Of a stretch of DNA of 64,000 nt, positions 25,891 through 32,687 are shown one piece after another. The DNA is from Comamonas sp. (lineage in GTDB: Bacteria > Pseudomonadota > Gammaproteobacteria > Burkholderiales > Burkholderiaceae_C). The DNA is taken from assembly GCA_031277805.1 (NCBI GenBank), contig JAITLR010000009.1, positions 558,001 to 622,000 on the forward strand, read 5' to 3'. The notes beneath the pieces are model-generated. The model was not told the origin of the DNA and did not search any database. It worked only from the letters and a program-made list of their open reading frames with translations. Numbering within the stretch: the stretch's first letter is position 1; each line of letters begins with the position of its first letter. The translations under genes were made by a program, and so were the position numbers.

Positions 25891-26208
25891 TCAATAACTA
25901 ATCGACATTGCCGGCACATCCACCCGAATCAGCGGTTTGGACAGCACGGCCTGGGCTGCTACTGCATAAGTGTTGCGCCAATCTTCACTGTCAAACAGCT
26001 CGGGACGGTTCCGAGCCTCGCGCGCGACAACGACCAGCTTGTCGGCCAGCAGCACCTTGCCAGTGGCACGCAGAGGCTCACAATCCAAAGAGACAAACTG
26101 CTGGTCCAGCCAGCGGCGACCTTCATCCGAGCTCACGGGTGTCAATGCCTGGGTATCCACCCGGTATTCATGGTCATCATCCAAAATCACAATTACTTCA
26201 CTACGCAT
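25891..26208 (-). CDS. Small protein of unknown function
   Basis: 105 residues, MRSEVIVILDDDHEYRVDTQAL. No membrane segment, no cysteine cluster (one Cys), slightly acidic, with a central VLLADKLVVVAREARNRPELF. AGGAG six bases before the ATG is a strong Shine-Dalgarno, and codon use fits the neighbours, which supports a real gene. I do not recognise a family. It is transcribed alone and convergent with mpl; a 3'-end repeat follows one base after the stop. Confidence 0.7.
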   Translation of the reverse strand: MRSEVIVILDDDHEYRVDTQALTPVSSDEGRRWLDQQFVSLDCEPLRATGKVLLADKLVVVAREARNRPELFDSEDWRNTYAVAAQAVLSKPLIRVDVPAMSISY

Positions 26209-26591
26209 AGATCTCCTCTCACTCCCTGGCGCATCTGGCGCCAGTCGTTGTCATGACCACAGCTTAATGGCGGCCGCATGGACTGAAGACGCTGCAAGCT
26301 GACTGCATGCGCACTGCCTTGATCGCAATACTGGGCATGATCGACTCACTAGACATCACAGCGGTTACAGAAAAATAGTCAATCAAAGGGCAGGAAGCCA
26401 TCAATATTCATAGCACCCCTCACATGATTGATAACAATATATGGGCAAGCCCATGTATTTCAAGTGCTGTCGAAGAGAAGTAACTCCCTTGTTATCCGGA
26501 GAAGGCTCCGGACTTGAAATCTGCGCGAGAGGGCTTACATACTGAGCAGCATATTTGTGCCAAGCACAGTCAAGCCTCGGAGCCCATCACC
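26209..26591. other. Divergent intergenic region, AT-rich, with palindromes
   Basis: 383 bases between two divergent small genes. Seen: a 7-bp stem CTGGCGC/GCGCCAG at 26226-26244, a perfect palindrome ATGGGC-AA-GCCCAT at 26441-26454 in an AT-rich setting, and a hairpin around TCCGGAG/CTCCGGA at 26496-26513. The palindrome at 26441 could be an operator. No coding region or RNA gene is evident. Confidence 0.45.
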
Positions 26592-26963
26592 ATGACCACC
26601 TCAAACATCCACAACGAACTGCGCGAGCATCTGCGGCAACTGCAAGCCGAGCTGCAGCTGCAAAAGCTGTGGTCATCCGTGGCGCCTGACCCCAAGGCGC
26701 TGGAGTCAACCGTCCCTTTCATGTATGACACGCTCAAGATCCATGAGTGGCTGCAGTGGGTCTACATCCCGCGCCTGCATGCGCTGATCGATGCCAATGG
26801 CGTTCTACCGCATCAAAGCCATGTATTCCCCCTGGCCGAGCATGAGTGGGAAAAGCGTACCGACTTTGACAAGCAGCATCTGCTGCGCCTGATCAACCGT
26901 ATTGATGCCACGCTCAACGGCTGTGCGATGACGCCGGACCTGCCGTCAGAATCCCAGAGCTGA
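26592..26963 (+). CDS. YqcC-family protein
   Basis: 123 residues from MTTSNIHNELREHLRQL. The region VPFMYDTLKIHEWLQWVYIPRLHALIDANGVLP matches the hallmark of the YqcC (DUF446) family, which has a conserved LQW-x-IPR segment. Function unknown; in E. coli yqcC sits with the tRNA pseudouridine synthase truC, which is not next to it here. A longer in-frame ATG at 26514 lacks conservation. Convergent with aroG, with a shared terminator in between. Confidence 0.8.
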   Translation: MTTSNIHNELREHLRQLQAELQLQKLWSSVAPDPKALESTVPFMYDTLKIHEWLQWVYIPRLHALIDANGVLPHQSHVFPLAEHEWEKRTDFDKQHLLRLINRIDATLNGCAMTPDLPSESQS

Positions 26964-26989
26964 GTCTCTTCCAGGAGCAGGCACCATAA

Positions 26990-27026
26990 AAACAGGCCAC
27001 GGAGCAAATTGTTCCGTGGCCTGTTT
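26990..27026. terminator. Bidirectional terminator between yqcC-like gene and aroG
   Basis: AAACAGGCCACGGA at 26990-27003 pairs perfectly with TCCGTGGCCTGTTT at 27013-27026; the stem is extended by G-T and C-G pairs. A-rich and T-rich flanks give U tracts on both strands. Confidence 0.85.
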
Positions 27027-27044
27027 CATTCATACTGCCCGCGT

Positions 27045-28205
27045 TCAGGCAGCGACTGCCGCTTCCTTCTTGCTGGCAGCTGCCGTTTCACGACGCTGCA
27101 GCACGGCCTGCGACAACTCCTCCAGCGTTGCCAGGGAATCATCCCAACCCAGGCAGGCGTCGGTAATGCTCTGACCATAGGTCAGATTGCAGACCTCGTC
27201 CTTGCCGGGAGTGAACTTCTGGGCTCCGCCTACAAGGTGGCCTTCGATCATCACGCCGAACACGCTGTTGGAGCCACCGGCGATCTGGCCCGCGATATCG
27301 CGCGCAACATCCTTCTGGCGCTCATGCTGCTTGTTGCTGTTGGCATGGCTGCAGTCCACCATCAGCGAAGGCGTCAGACCTGCAGCCTCCAGGTCCTTGC
27401 AGGCTGCCGCTACATGTTCGGCGTCATAGTTGGGGGTCTTGCCGCCACGCAGAATCACGTGGCAATCCTGATTGCCGCCCGTGTGCACGATGGCGACCTG
27501 ACCATTCTTGTGCACCGACAGGAAGTGATGGCCACGGCTGGCCGACTGGATGGCGTCGGTCGCAATGCGGATATTGCCGTCCGTGCCGTTCTTGAAACCA
27601 ATCGGCGCCGAGATGCCCGAAGCCAGCTCGCGGTGTACCTGGCTTTCAGTCGTACGGGCACCGATCGCACCCCAGCTGATCAGGTCACCGATGTACTGAG
27701 GCGAGATCACGTCCAGGAACTCGCTGGCAGCCGGCACACCCAGACGATTGATATCGATCAGCAGCTGGCGCGCAATGCGCAGACCTTCGTCGATGCGATA
27801 GCTCTGGTCCAGGTAGGGGTCGTTGATCAGTCCCTTCCAGCCCACGGTGGTGCGGGGCTTTTCGAAGTAGACGCGCATCACCACTTCCAGCGTGTCCTTG
27901 TACTGCTCTCGCACCACGGCCAGACGGCGGGCGTAATCCAGAGCTGCAGCCGGATCGTGAATCGAGCAAGGACCGACGATGACCAGCAGGCGGTCATCTT
28001 GCGCCTGCATGATGTTGTGAATGCTGCGACGGGTATCGCCGATCAGAGTCTCGACGGCCGTGCCGCGAATCGGGAAGAAGCGAATGAGGTGCTCTGGAGG
28101 GGGTAACACTGTGATGTCCTTGATACGTGCGTCGTCGGTCTGGCCTGTCTTGGGAGAACCGGTGCGATACCAGGAATCGGTGGAGGAAGTGTTCAGAGCA
28201 GTCAT
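27045..28205 (-). CDS. aroG: 3-deoxy-7-phosphoheptulonate synthase (DAHP synthase, type I)
   Basis: 386 residues. Condenses phosphoenolpyruvate and erythrose 4-phosphate, the first step of the shikimate pathway. AroG/F/H family motifs: LLVIVGPCSIHDPAAAL, RVYFEKPRTTVGWKGLINDP, GARTTESQVHRELASG, GFKNGTDGNI, ILRGGKTPNYD and SLMVDCSHANSNK. An Ala/Lys-rich tail of about 15 residues is extra. The upstream leader (28329-28391) encodes an aromatic-rich peptide followed by a terminator 58 bases before the start, which implies attenuation by charged aromatic tRNAs. Which amino acid inhibits the enzyme allosterically cannot be told from the sequence. aroE of the same pathway is at 35758. Confidence 0.96.
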   Translation of the reverse strand: MTALNTSSTDSWYRTGSPKTGQTDDARIKDITVLPPPEHLIRFFPIRGTAVETLIGDTRRSIHNIMQAQDDRLLVIVGPCSIHDPAAALDYARRLAVVREQYKDTLEVVMRVYFEKPRTTVGWKGLINDPYLDQSYRIDEGLRIARQLLIDINRLGVPAASEFLDVISPQYIGDLISWGAIGARTTESQVHRELASGISAPIGFKNGTDGNIRIATDAIQSASRGHHFLSVHKNGQVAIVHTGGNQDCHVILRGGKTPNYDAEHVAAACKDLEAAGLTPSLMVDCSHANSNKQHERQKDVARDIAGQIAGGSNSVFGVMIEGHLVGGAQKFTPGKDEVCNLTYGQSITDACLGWDDSLATLEELSQAVLQRRETAAASKKEAAVAA

Positions 28206-28263
28206 GGCAATCTTTCGTGAGGTGTTGGATCGTGAAAACCGGGGGTGCTGAAACGTAGGGATG

Positions 28264-28298
28264 AAAAAAAACCGCCGGGCTTTGCAGCTTCGGCGGTT
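28264..28298 (-). terminator. Attenuator (intrinsic terminator) ahead of aroG
   Basis: On the minus strand AACCGCCG, a 13-base loop region and CGGCGGTT are followed by further T, giving eight T in a row (28264-28271). It lies between the leader peptide stop (28329) and the aroG start (28205). Its 5' arm CCGCCG is also complementary to CGGCGG near the end of the leader frame (28340-28345), which would form a competing antiterminator. Confidence 0.8.
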
Positions 28299-28328
28299 CT
28301 TTGGGAGGTGTTTGCAGGGTGCGCGCTC

Positions 28329-28391
28329 TTACCTCTCAGCCGCCGGGGGCGAGAACCAAAAGTAAAAGAAATAGGCGCGTTGCGTTTGCAT
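28329..28391 (-). CDS. Aromatic-rich leader peptide of aroG
   Basis: A 20-codon frame, ATG at 28391-28389 and TAA at 28331-28329, encoding MQTQRA, then YFFYFWF, then SPPAAER. Seven consecutive aromatic codons (two Tyr, four Phe, one Trp) in a peptide this short are the hallmark of a transcription-attenuation leader, as in the E. coli pheA leader. GAAAG six or so bases before the ATG is a weak Shine-Dalgarno. The terminator at 28264-28298 follows after 30 bases. Candidate promoter: TTGCAA (28421-28426), 16-bp spacer, TACATT (28399-28404), which would start the RNA almost at the ATG; a promoter further upstream is also possible. Confidence 0.8.
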   Translation of the reverse strand: MQTQRAYFFYFWFSPPAAER

Positions 28392-28489
28392 GTCTTTCAA
28401 TGTAGCACAGCTCTTTTGCATTGCAACATCTGCAGCCGGCGCAACAGTTCTGCCCGGAACAGGTTTCCCCTCTGATACGGGGCATTTTT

Positions 28490-28600
28490 CATAATTTTTT
28501 GAACGCATGTTTTTTGCGTTTTTATTTATTTTTCAGAATTTTATTGATATTAATTTTCATTAAATCCCATTTAATGCGATTTTTCAGCGAATCAACAATA
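28490..28600 (-). promoter_or_regulatory. AT-rich island with Fur-like box upstream of aroG
   Basis: About 110 bases with very low GC in a GC-rich genome. It holds TGATATTAATTTTCA at 28545-28559, which read on the minus strand matches the 7-1-7 Fur pattern TGATAATNATTATCA at 12 of 14 positions, and next to it a perfect 8-bp inverted repeat CATTAAAT-CCC-ATTTAATG at 28558-28576. Only aroG is transcribed away from it. An UP element or nucleoid-protein site is an equally simple explanation. Confidence 0.4.
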
Positions 28601-28663
28601 TTCACGCTCAGGCATCAAAACACCCTTGAAAAACCCTGCTGACAGACAATTGCCGCCCTCGGA

Positions 28664-28699
28664 AACGAAAAAACCCCGGTCTGCCATGCAGAGCGGGGT
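28664..28699 (-). terminator. Intrinsic terminator of tldD
   Basis: On the minus strand ACCCCGCTCTGC and GCAGACCGGGGT pair with one mismatch around the loop ATG, followed by five further T. It lies about 36 bases after the tldD stop. Confidence 0.8.
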
Positions 28700-28734
28700 C
28701 TTGCTTTCGGCAGAAAACCCGCCGGAATTCTCCG

Positions 28735-30195
28735 TCAGGCCGTACCGCCGACCGTCAGGCCGTCGATGCGCAGCGTCGGCTGACCCACGCCCACAGGAAC
28801 GCTCTGACCTTCCTTGCCGCAGGTGCCTACGCCCGAGTCCAGACGCATATCGTTGCCTATCATGCTGATGTGCTTGAGCGATTCAGGGCCGCTGCCGATG
28901 ATGGTCGCGCCCTTGACGGGGTACTGGATCTTGCCGTTTTCCACCCAGTAGGCTTCGCTGGCGGAGAACACGAACTTGCCGCTGGTGATGTCCACCTGGC
29001 CGCCGCCGAAGTTGGTGGCGTACAGGCCCTTCTTGATGGAGCCAATGATCTCCTGCGGATCCTTGTCACCACCCAGCATATAGGTGTTGGTCATGCGCGG
29101 CATGGGGATGTGGGCGTAGCTTTCGCGGCGGCCATTACCCGTGGGCTTGACGCCCATCAGGCGCGCATTCATGGAATCCTGAATATAGCCCTTGAGGATA
29201 CCGTCCTCGATCAGCATATTACTCTGGCTGACGTGGCCTTCGTCGTCCACATTGAGCGAACCACGGCGGTCGGCAATCGTGCCGTCATCCAGCACCGTGA
29301 CACCCTTGGCCGCCACGCGCTGGCCGATACGGCCGCTGAAAGCGCTGGAGCCCTTGCGATTGAAGTCACCTTCCAGCCCATGACCCACGGCCTCGTGGAA
29401 CAGCACGCCAGGCCAGCCCGAGCCCAACACCACCGTCATCACCCCAGCTGGAGCGGGACGTGAGTCCAGGTTCACCAGCGCCGCATGCACAGCCTCGTCT
29501 ACATACTGGCTGATCTGCTCATCACTGAAATACGCCAGACCGAAGCGACCACCGCCACCGGAGGAGCCCACCTCGCGGCGGCCCTTTTGCTCGGCGATCA
29601 CCGTCACCGACAGGCGCACCAGCGGACGCACATCGGCCGCCAGCGTGCCATCGGCACGCGCCACCAGCACCACGTCATATTCGCTGGCAAGGCCCGCCAT
29701 GACCTGCACGATGCGCGGGTCCTTGGCTCGGGCCAGTTTCTCCACCTTGCCCAGCAGTTCGACCTTGGCCGTGCTGTCCAGGGTACCGATGGGGTCCAGG
29801 CTCGGATACAGCGAACGGCTTTGTGCGATCTTGGAAGCACCGGCCTTGACACGGCGGGTCTGAGAAGCGGCGGAGATGGAGCGCACGGTACGCGCGGCAT
29901 CCAGCAACGAAGCCTCGGAAATATCATCGGAATAGGCAAACGCCGTCTTCTCTCCGCTCACGGCACGTACGCCCACGCCTTGATCGATGGAGAAGGAGCC
30001 GGTTTTGACTATGCCCTCTTCCAGGCTCCAGCCTTCGGCGCGCGTGTACTGAAAGTACAGATCGGCATCATCCACCTGATGCGATCGGATTTCAGCCAAT
30101 GCACGGGAGAGATGGGTCTCGTCCAGGCCAAAAGGCTCGAGCAGCAGTTGGCGGGCCGTGGCCAGACGTTCGATGGTGGGTTCGCGGGAGATCAT
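28735..30195 (-). CDS. tldD: TldD metalloprotease subunit
   Basis: 486 residues from [16 protein letters not shown], close to the 481 of E. coli TldD. With TldE (PmbA) it forms a protease that trims unfolded peptides and matures microcins and similar precursors. The zinc motif [18 protein letters not shown] (first His about residue 267) is intact, as are [24 protein letters not shown] and the C-terminal [32 protein letters not shown] at 30204 is a possible alternative start; neither start has a clear Shine-Dalgarno. No tldE/pmbA gene is in the window. Confidence 0.95.
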   Translation of the reverse strand: MISREPTIERLATARQLLLEPFGLDETHLSRALAEIRSHQVDDADLYFQYTRAEGWSLEEGIVKTGSFSIDQGVGVRAVSGEKTAFAYSDDISEASLLDAARTVRSISAASQTRRVKAGASKIAQSRSLYPSLDPIGTLDSTAKVELLGKVEKLARAKDPRIVQVMAGLASEYDVVLVARADGTLAADVRPLVRLSVTVIAEQKGRREVGSSGGGGRFGLAYFSDEQISQYVDEAVHAALVNLDSRPAPAGVMTVVLGSGWPGVLFHEAVGHGLEGDFNRKGSSAFSGRIGQRVAAKGVTVLDDGTIADRRGSLNVDDEGHVSQSNMLIEDGILKGYIQDSMNARLMGVKPTGNGRRESYAHIPMPRMTNTYMLGGDKDPQEIIGSIKKGLYATNFGGGQVDITSGKFVFSASEAYWVENGKIQYPVKGATIIGSGPESLKHISMIGNDMRLDSGVGTCGKEGQSVPVGVGQPTLRIDGLTVGGTA

Positions 30196-30346
30196 GGAAT
30201 ACATTGTAGGCAGGCTTGCATGTCCTCGCGGCTGGCAGGCCGCAGACAGCGGCCTCCTCACAAGAACATGGCTCATGCCAATCAGGTTCAGGCAAGGGCT
30301 TTGCCTCAAGGAGGCCGACCTGGTGCATCCTTGTTTGCACAAGCTC

Positions 30347-30397
30347 TAAAAAGAAAGAGCGGAATGCCACCCCACCAGGCTGGACAACATTCCGCTC
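30347..30397 (-). terminator. Intrinsic terminator between rodA and tldD
   Basis: On the minus strand GAGCGGAATG and CATTCCGCTC form a perfect 10-bp stem (30388-30397 and 30357-30366) with a 21-base loop, followed by TTTCTTTTT. It is 270 bases after the rodA stop and 150 bases before the tldD start. It can end rodA transcription, a tldD leader, or a separate small RNA. Confidence 0.7.
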
Positions 30398-30501
30398 CAT
30401 TCACTCGCTTCACTGACTCGGCTTCTGCACCGCCCGCTATGCAGTACAGAAACCACCTTGGGCCTTGCCGCTCCCGCTCGATCGGTCTTGTGACCCACCC
30501 A
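30347..30501 (-). ncRNA. Candidate small RNA or attenuated leader upstream of tldD
   Basis: Inferred from a promoter-like sequence at 30508-30536 and the intrinsic terminator ending at 30347, both on the minus strand, about 150 bases apart, with no convincing reading frame in between. If real it is either a small RNA of about 150 bases or the early-terminated leader of tldD. Nothing in the sequence identifies a target or a known RNA family. Confidence 0.3.
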
Positions 30502-30507
30502 GAGCCA

Positions 30508-30536
30508 TTTGTAAACGCTGTTTACAGTGCAGGCAA
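30508..30536 (-). promoter_or_regulatory. Promoter with 17-bp palindromic operator-like site
   Basis: On the minus strand TTGCCT (30536-30531), a 17-bp spacer and TACAAA (30513-30508) form a sigma-70-like promoter. A perfect inverted repeat, TGTAAAC-AGC-GTTTACA (30510-30526), fills the spacer and half of the -10 box, the typical place for a repressor site. It resembles half-sites of LacI/GntR-type regulators, but the regulator is unknown. Confidence 0.5.
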
Positions 30537-30598
30537 GAGCCCGAAAAGAGTACTGACAATTTTCAACGATCGCGTCAGGCAGCGATACAAAGAGAAAT

Positions 30599-30640
30599 CA
30601 CCATCAAACGCTTATGCATCAAGCGCTTGCAGCTTCTTTA
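30599..30640. repeat. Short dispersed repeat (AGCGCTTATCCATCAA type), diverged
   Basis: CATCAAACGCTTATGCATCAAGCGCTTGCAGC shares the ATCAAGCGCT and GCTTAT pieces with copies at 4031 and 59631. It sits 30 bases downstream of the rodA stop. Confidence 0.35.
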
Positions 30641-30668
30641 TCAAGAGCACCGCATATTTTACGGGTCT

Positions 30669-31850
30669 TCACCCATGGGGTATGTGCCCATCCCCTCCCG
30701 GGAGTTGCCGCTGCGCCCGAGCGACCGACATCAGAACTCCCAACGACAGCCCCAGCGTCACCATGGCCGTTCCGCCATAGCTGATGAAAGGCAAAGGCAC
30801 GCCCACCACGGGCAGGATGCCGCTGACCATGCCCATGTTCACAAAGGCATAGGTGAAGAAGATCATGGAAACGGCTGCCGCCATCAGGCGTCCGAACAGC
30901 GAACTGGCATTCATGGCGATGGCCAGGCCGCGCCAGACCAGAAAAAGAAAGCAGACAATGATGAAGAGATTGCCCACCAGGCCAAACTCCTCGGAATAGG
31001 CGGCAAAGATGAAGTCGGTGGTGCGCTCTGGAATGAACTCCAGGTGGGTCTGCGTGCCAGCCATGAAACCCTTACCCCAGACCCCACCCGAGCCGATGGC
31101 AATCATGCCCTGGATGATGTGAAAGCCCTTGCCCAGCGGATCGCGCGTAGGGTCCAGCAGCGTACAGACCCGAGTGCGCTGGTAATCATGCAAAAAGTAC
31201 CAGCTCACGCCATCAGCGCAGAGCTGGGGTTCATACCAGATGATGAGGAACACGCCGACCACACCCAGAACCACAGGCGGCACGATGAGTTTCCAGGGCA
31301 GGCCGGCAAAGAAGATGACAGACAGCCCCGCCGCCATCACCAGCAAGGAAGTTCCCAGGTCGGGTTGCTTCATGATCAGCCCCACGGGCACCATGAGCAG
31401 TACAAAGGCGATGACAAAGTCCGAAGCACGCAGATTGCCTTCACGGCGCTGGAACCACCAGGCCAGCATCAGCGGCGTGGCGATCTTGAGCAGCTCGGAG
31501 GGCTGAATCACCACCCCTACATTGACCCAGCGCGTCGCCCCCTTCTTGGTGATACCGAACAGGGCTACTGCAACCAGCAGGGCAACCCCCAGGGTATAGA
31601 GCGGCACAGCCACCTTCATCAGTTGCTGCGGATGGATTTGCGCGATCACGAACAGCAGACCGGCCGCAATCAACATATTGCGCCCATGATCCGTAAAGCG
31701 TGTTCCATGGTCAAAGCCCGATGAATACATGGCCAGCAGCCCCGCGCTGGCCAGCAGCAGGACAAACAGGAGCAGCAAAAAATCAAAGCCGCGAAACAGC
31801 GGAACAATGCGCTGCAACAGCGAGGGCTTGTCGAATTCGGTGGCGGACAT
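30669..31850 (-). CDS. rodA: Rod-shape peptidoglycan glycosyltransferase RodA
   Basis: 393 residues from MSATEFDKPSLLQRI (ATG at 31850). A SEDS-family membrane protein with about ten helices that polymerises lipid II for sidewall growth. Motifs: GATRWVNVGVVIQPSELLKIATPLMLAWW, MKQPDLGTSLLVMAAGLSVIFFAG, FIPERTTDFIFAAYSEEFGLVG and the C-terminal GVPLPFISYGGTAMVTLGLSLGVLMSV. FtsW at 47169 is the divisome paralogue. The usual partner PBP2 (mrdA) and mreBCD would lie upstream in many relatives, but here the upstream gene is divergent, so rodA is alone. The TTG at 31859 is an unlikely alternative start. Confidence 0.94.
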   Translation of the reverse strand: MSATEFDKPSLLQRIVPLFRGFDFLLLLFVLLLASAGLLAMYSSGFDHGTRFTDHGRNMLIAAGLLFVIAQIHPQQLMKVAVPLYTLGVALLVAVALFGITKKGATRWVNVGVVIQPSELLKIATPLMLAWWFQRREGNLRASDFVIAFVLLMVPVGLIMKQPDLGTSLLVMAAGLSVIFFAGLPWKLIVPPVVLGVVGVFLIIWYEPQLCADGVSWYFLHDYQRTRVCTLLDPTRDPLGKGFHIIQGMIAIGSGGVWGKGFMAGTQTHLEFIPERTTDFIFAAYSEEFGLVGNLFIIVCFLFLVWRGLAIAMNASSLFGRLMAAAVSMIFFTYAFVNMGMVSGILPVVGVPLPFISYGGTAMVTLGLSLGVLMSVARAQRQLPGGDGHIPHG

Positions 31851-32045
31851 GGGCGGCAATTATCGTGGGAGCCGGTCGCCGTGCTCACTGCAGGGTTGCA
31901 GCTTTGCTGACAGCGCAAGGCGCTTGTACCCTGGGCAGGTCTTGATAGGTCTTCTACGCTGATAGGCTCAGAGCTGTCGACCGCACAATGAGGCGCAGAC
32001 ACTGCCAGCTGACTCAATGATTGCTAACCAGAGGAGATTGCCGCC

Positions 32046-32630
32046 ATGACAACTACCCACCTGCTGTATCTGCACGGCTTTCGCTCCTCTCCCCAGTCCA
32101 ACAAGGCACGCATCCTGGCCGACCATATTGCGACCAAACATCCACAAGTCCGCTGGTGGTGCCCGCAGCTGCCACCTTCTCCGCGGGAGGCCACAGCCCT
32201 GATTGCCGAAGGCATTGCGAACTGGCCGCGCCAGAACATGGCCGTGGTCGGCTCCTCGCTGGGCGGCTACTACGCGAGCTGGGTCGCCCAGCTCGCACGC
32301 TGCAAGAGCGTGATGATCAATCCCGCCGTCAACCCGGCTCGCGACCTGGAGCGCCATATCGGTGAACAAAGCAACTGGCATGACCCGGAAGATGTTTTCT
32401 ATTTCCGTCCCGAATACATTGATGAGTTGCGCCAGCTCGACACCCGCGACCTCACGGCAGCTGCACCAGAGATGGTACTGATCGCCGAGGGGGACGAGGT
32501 TCTAGACTGGCGCGAGATGAGTGAGCGCTATCCGCACGCACTGCAATTGGTGCAGGAAAACGGCGACCATGCGCTATCGAATTTCCCGGAATACCTGGAG
32601 CGCATCGACGAATTTCTGGCCTTGGCTTGA
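32046..32630 (+). CDS. YqiA/YcfP-type alpha/beta-fold esterase
   Basis: 194 residues. YLHGFRSSPQSNKARIL at the N-terminus (oxyanion region), nucleophile elbow GSSLGGYYASW (Ser about residue 70), GDEVLDW with the acid and a late His in NGDHALSNF. This is the UPF0227 (YqiA) pattern; E. coli YqiA is an esterase acting on acyl-CoA-like and p-nitrophenyl esters. AGAGGAG precedes the ATG. First gene of a plus-strand series that continues with the RNB exonuclease. Confidence 0.88.
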   Translation: MTTTHLLYLHGFRSSPQSNKARILADHIATKHPQVRWWCPQLPPSPREATALIAEGIANWPRQNMAVVGSSLGGYYASWVAQLARCKSVMINPAVNPARDLERHIGEQSNWHDPEDVFYFRPEYIDELRQLDTRDLTAAAPEMVLIAEGDEVLDWREMSERYPHALQLVQENGDHALSNFPEYLERIDEFLALA

Positions 32631-32687
32631 GCTGCACCATGAACTCAGTCAACGGCGGATTGTCCGCTCGTGGGAAAATACGCGGTT

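Noticed and set aside
28620-28734. Small plus-strand frame downstream of the AT-rich island
   Set aside because: It has no ribosome site, overlaps the tldD terminator and runs antisense into tldD.
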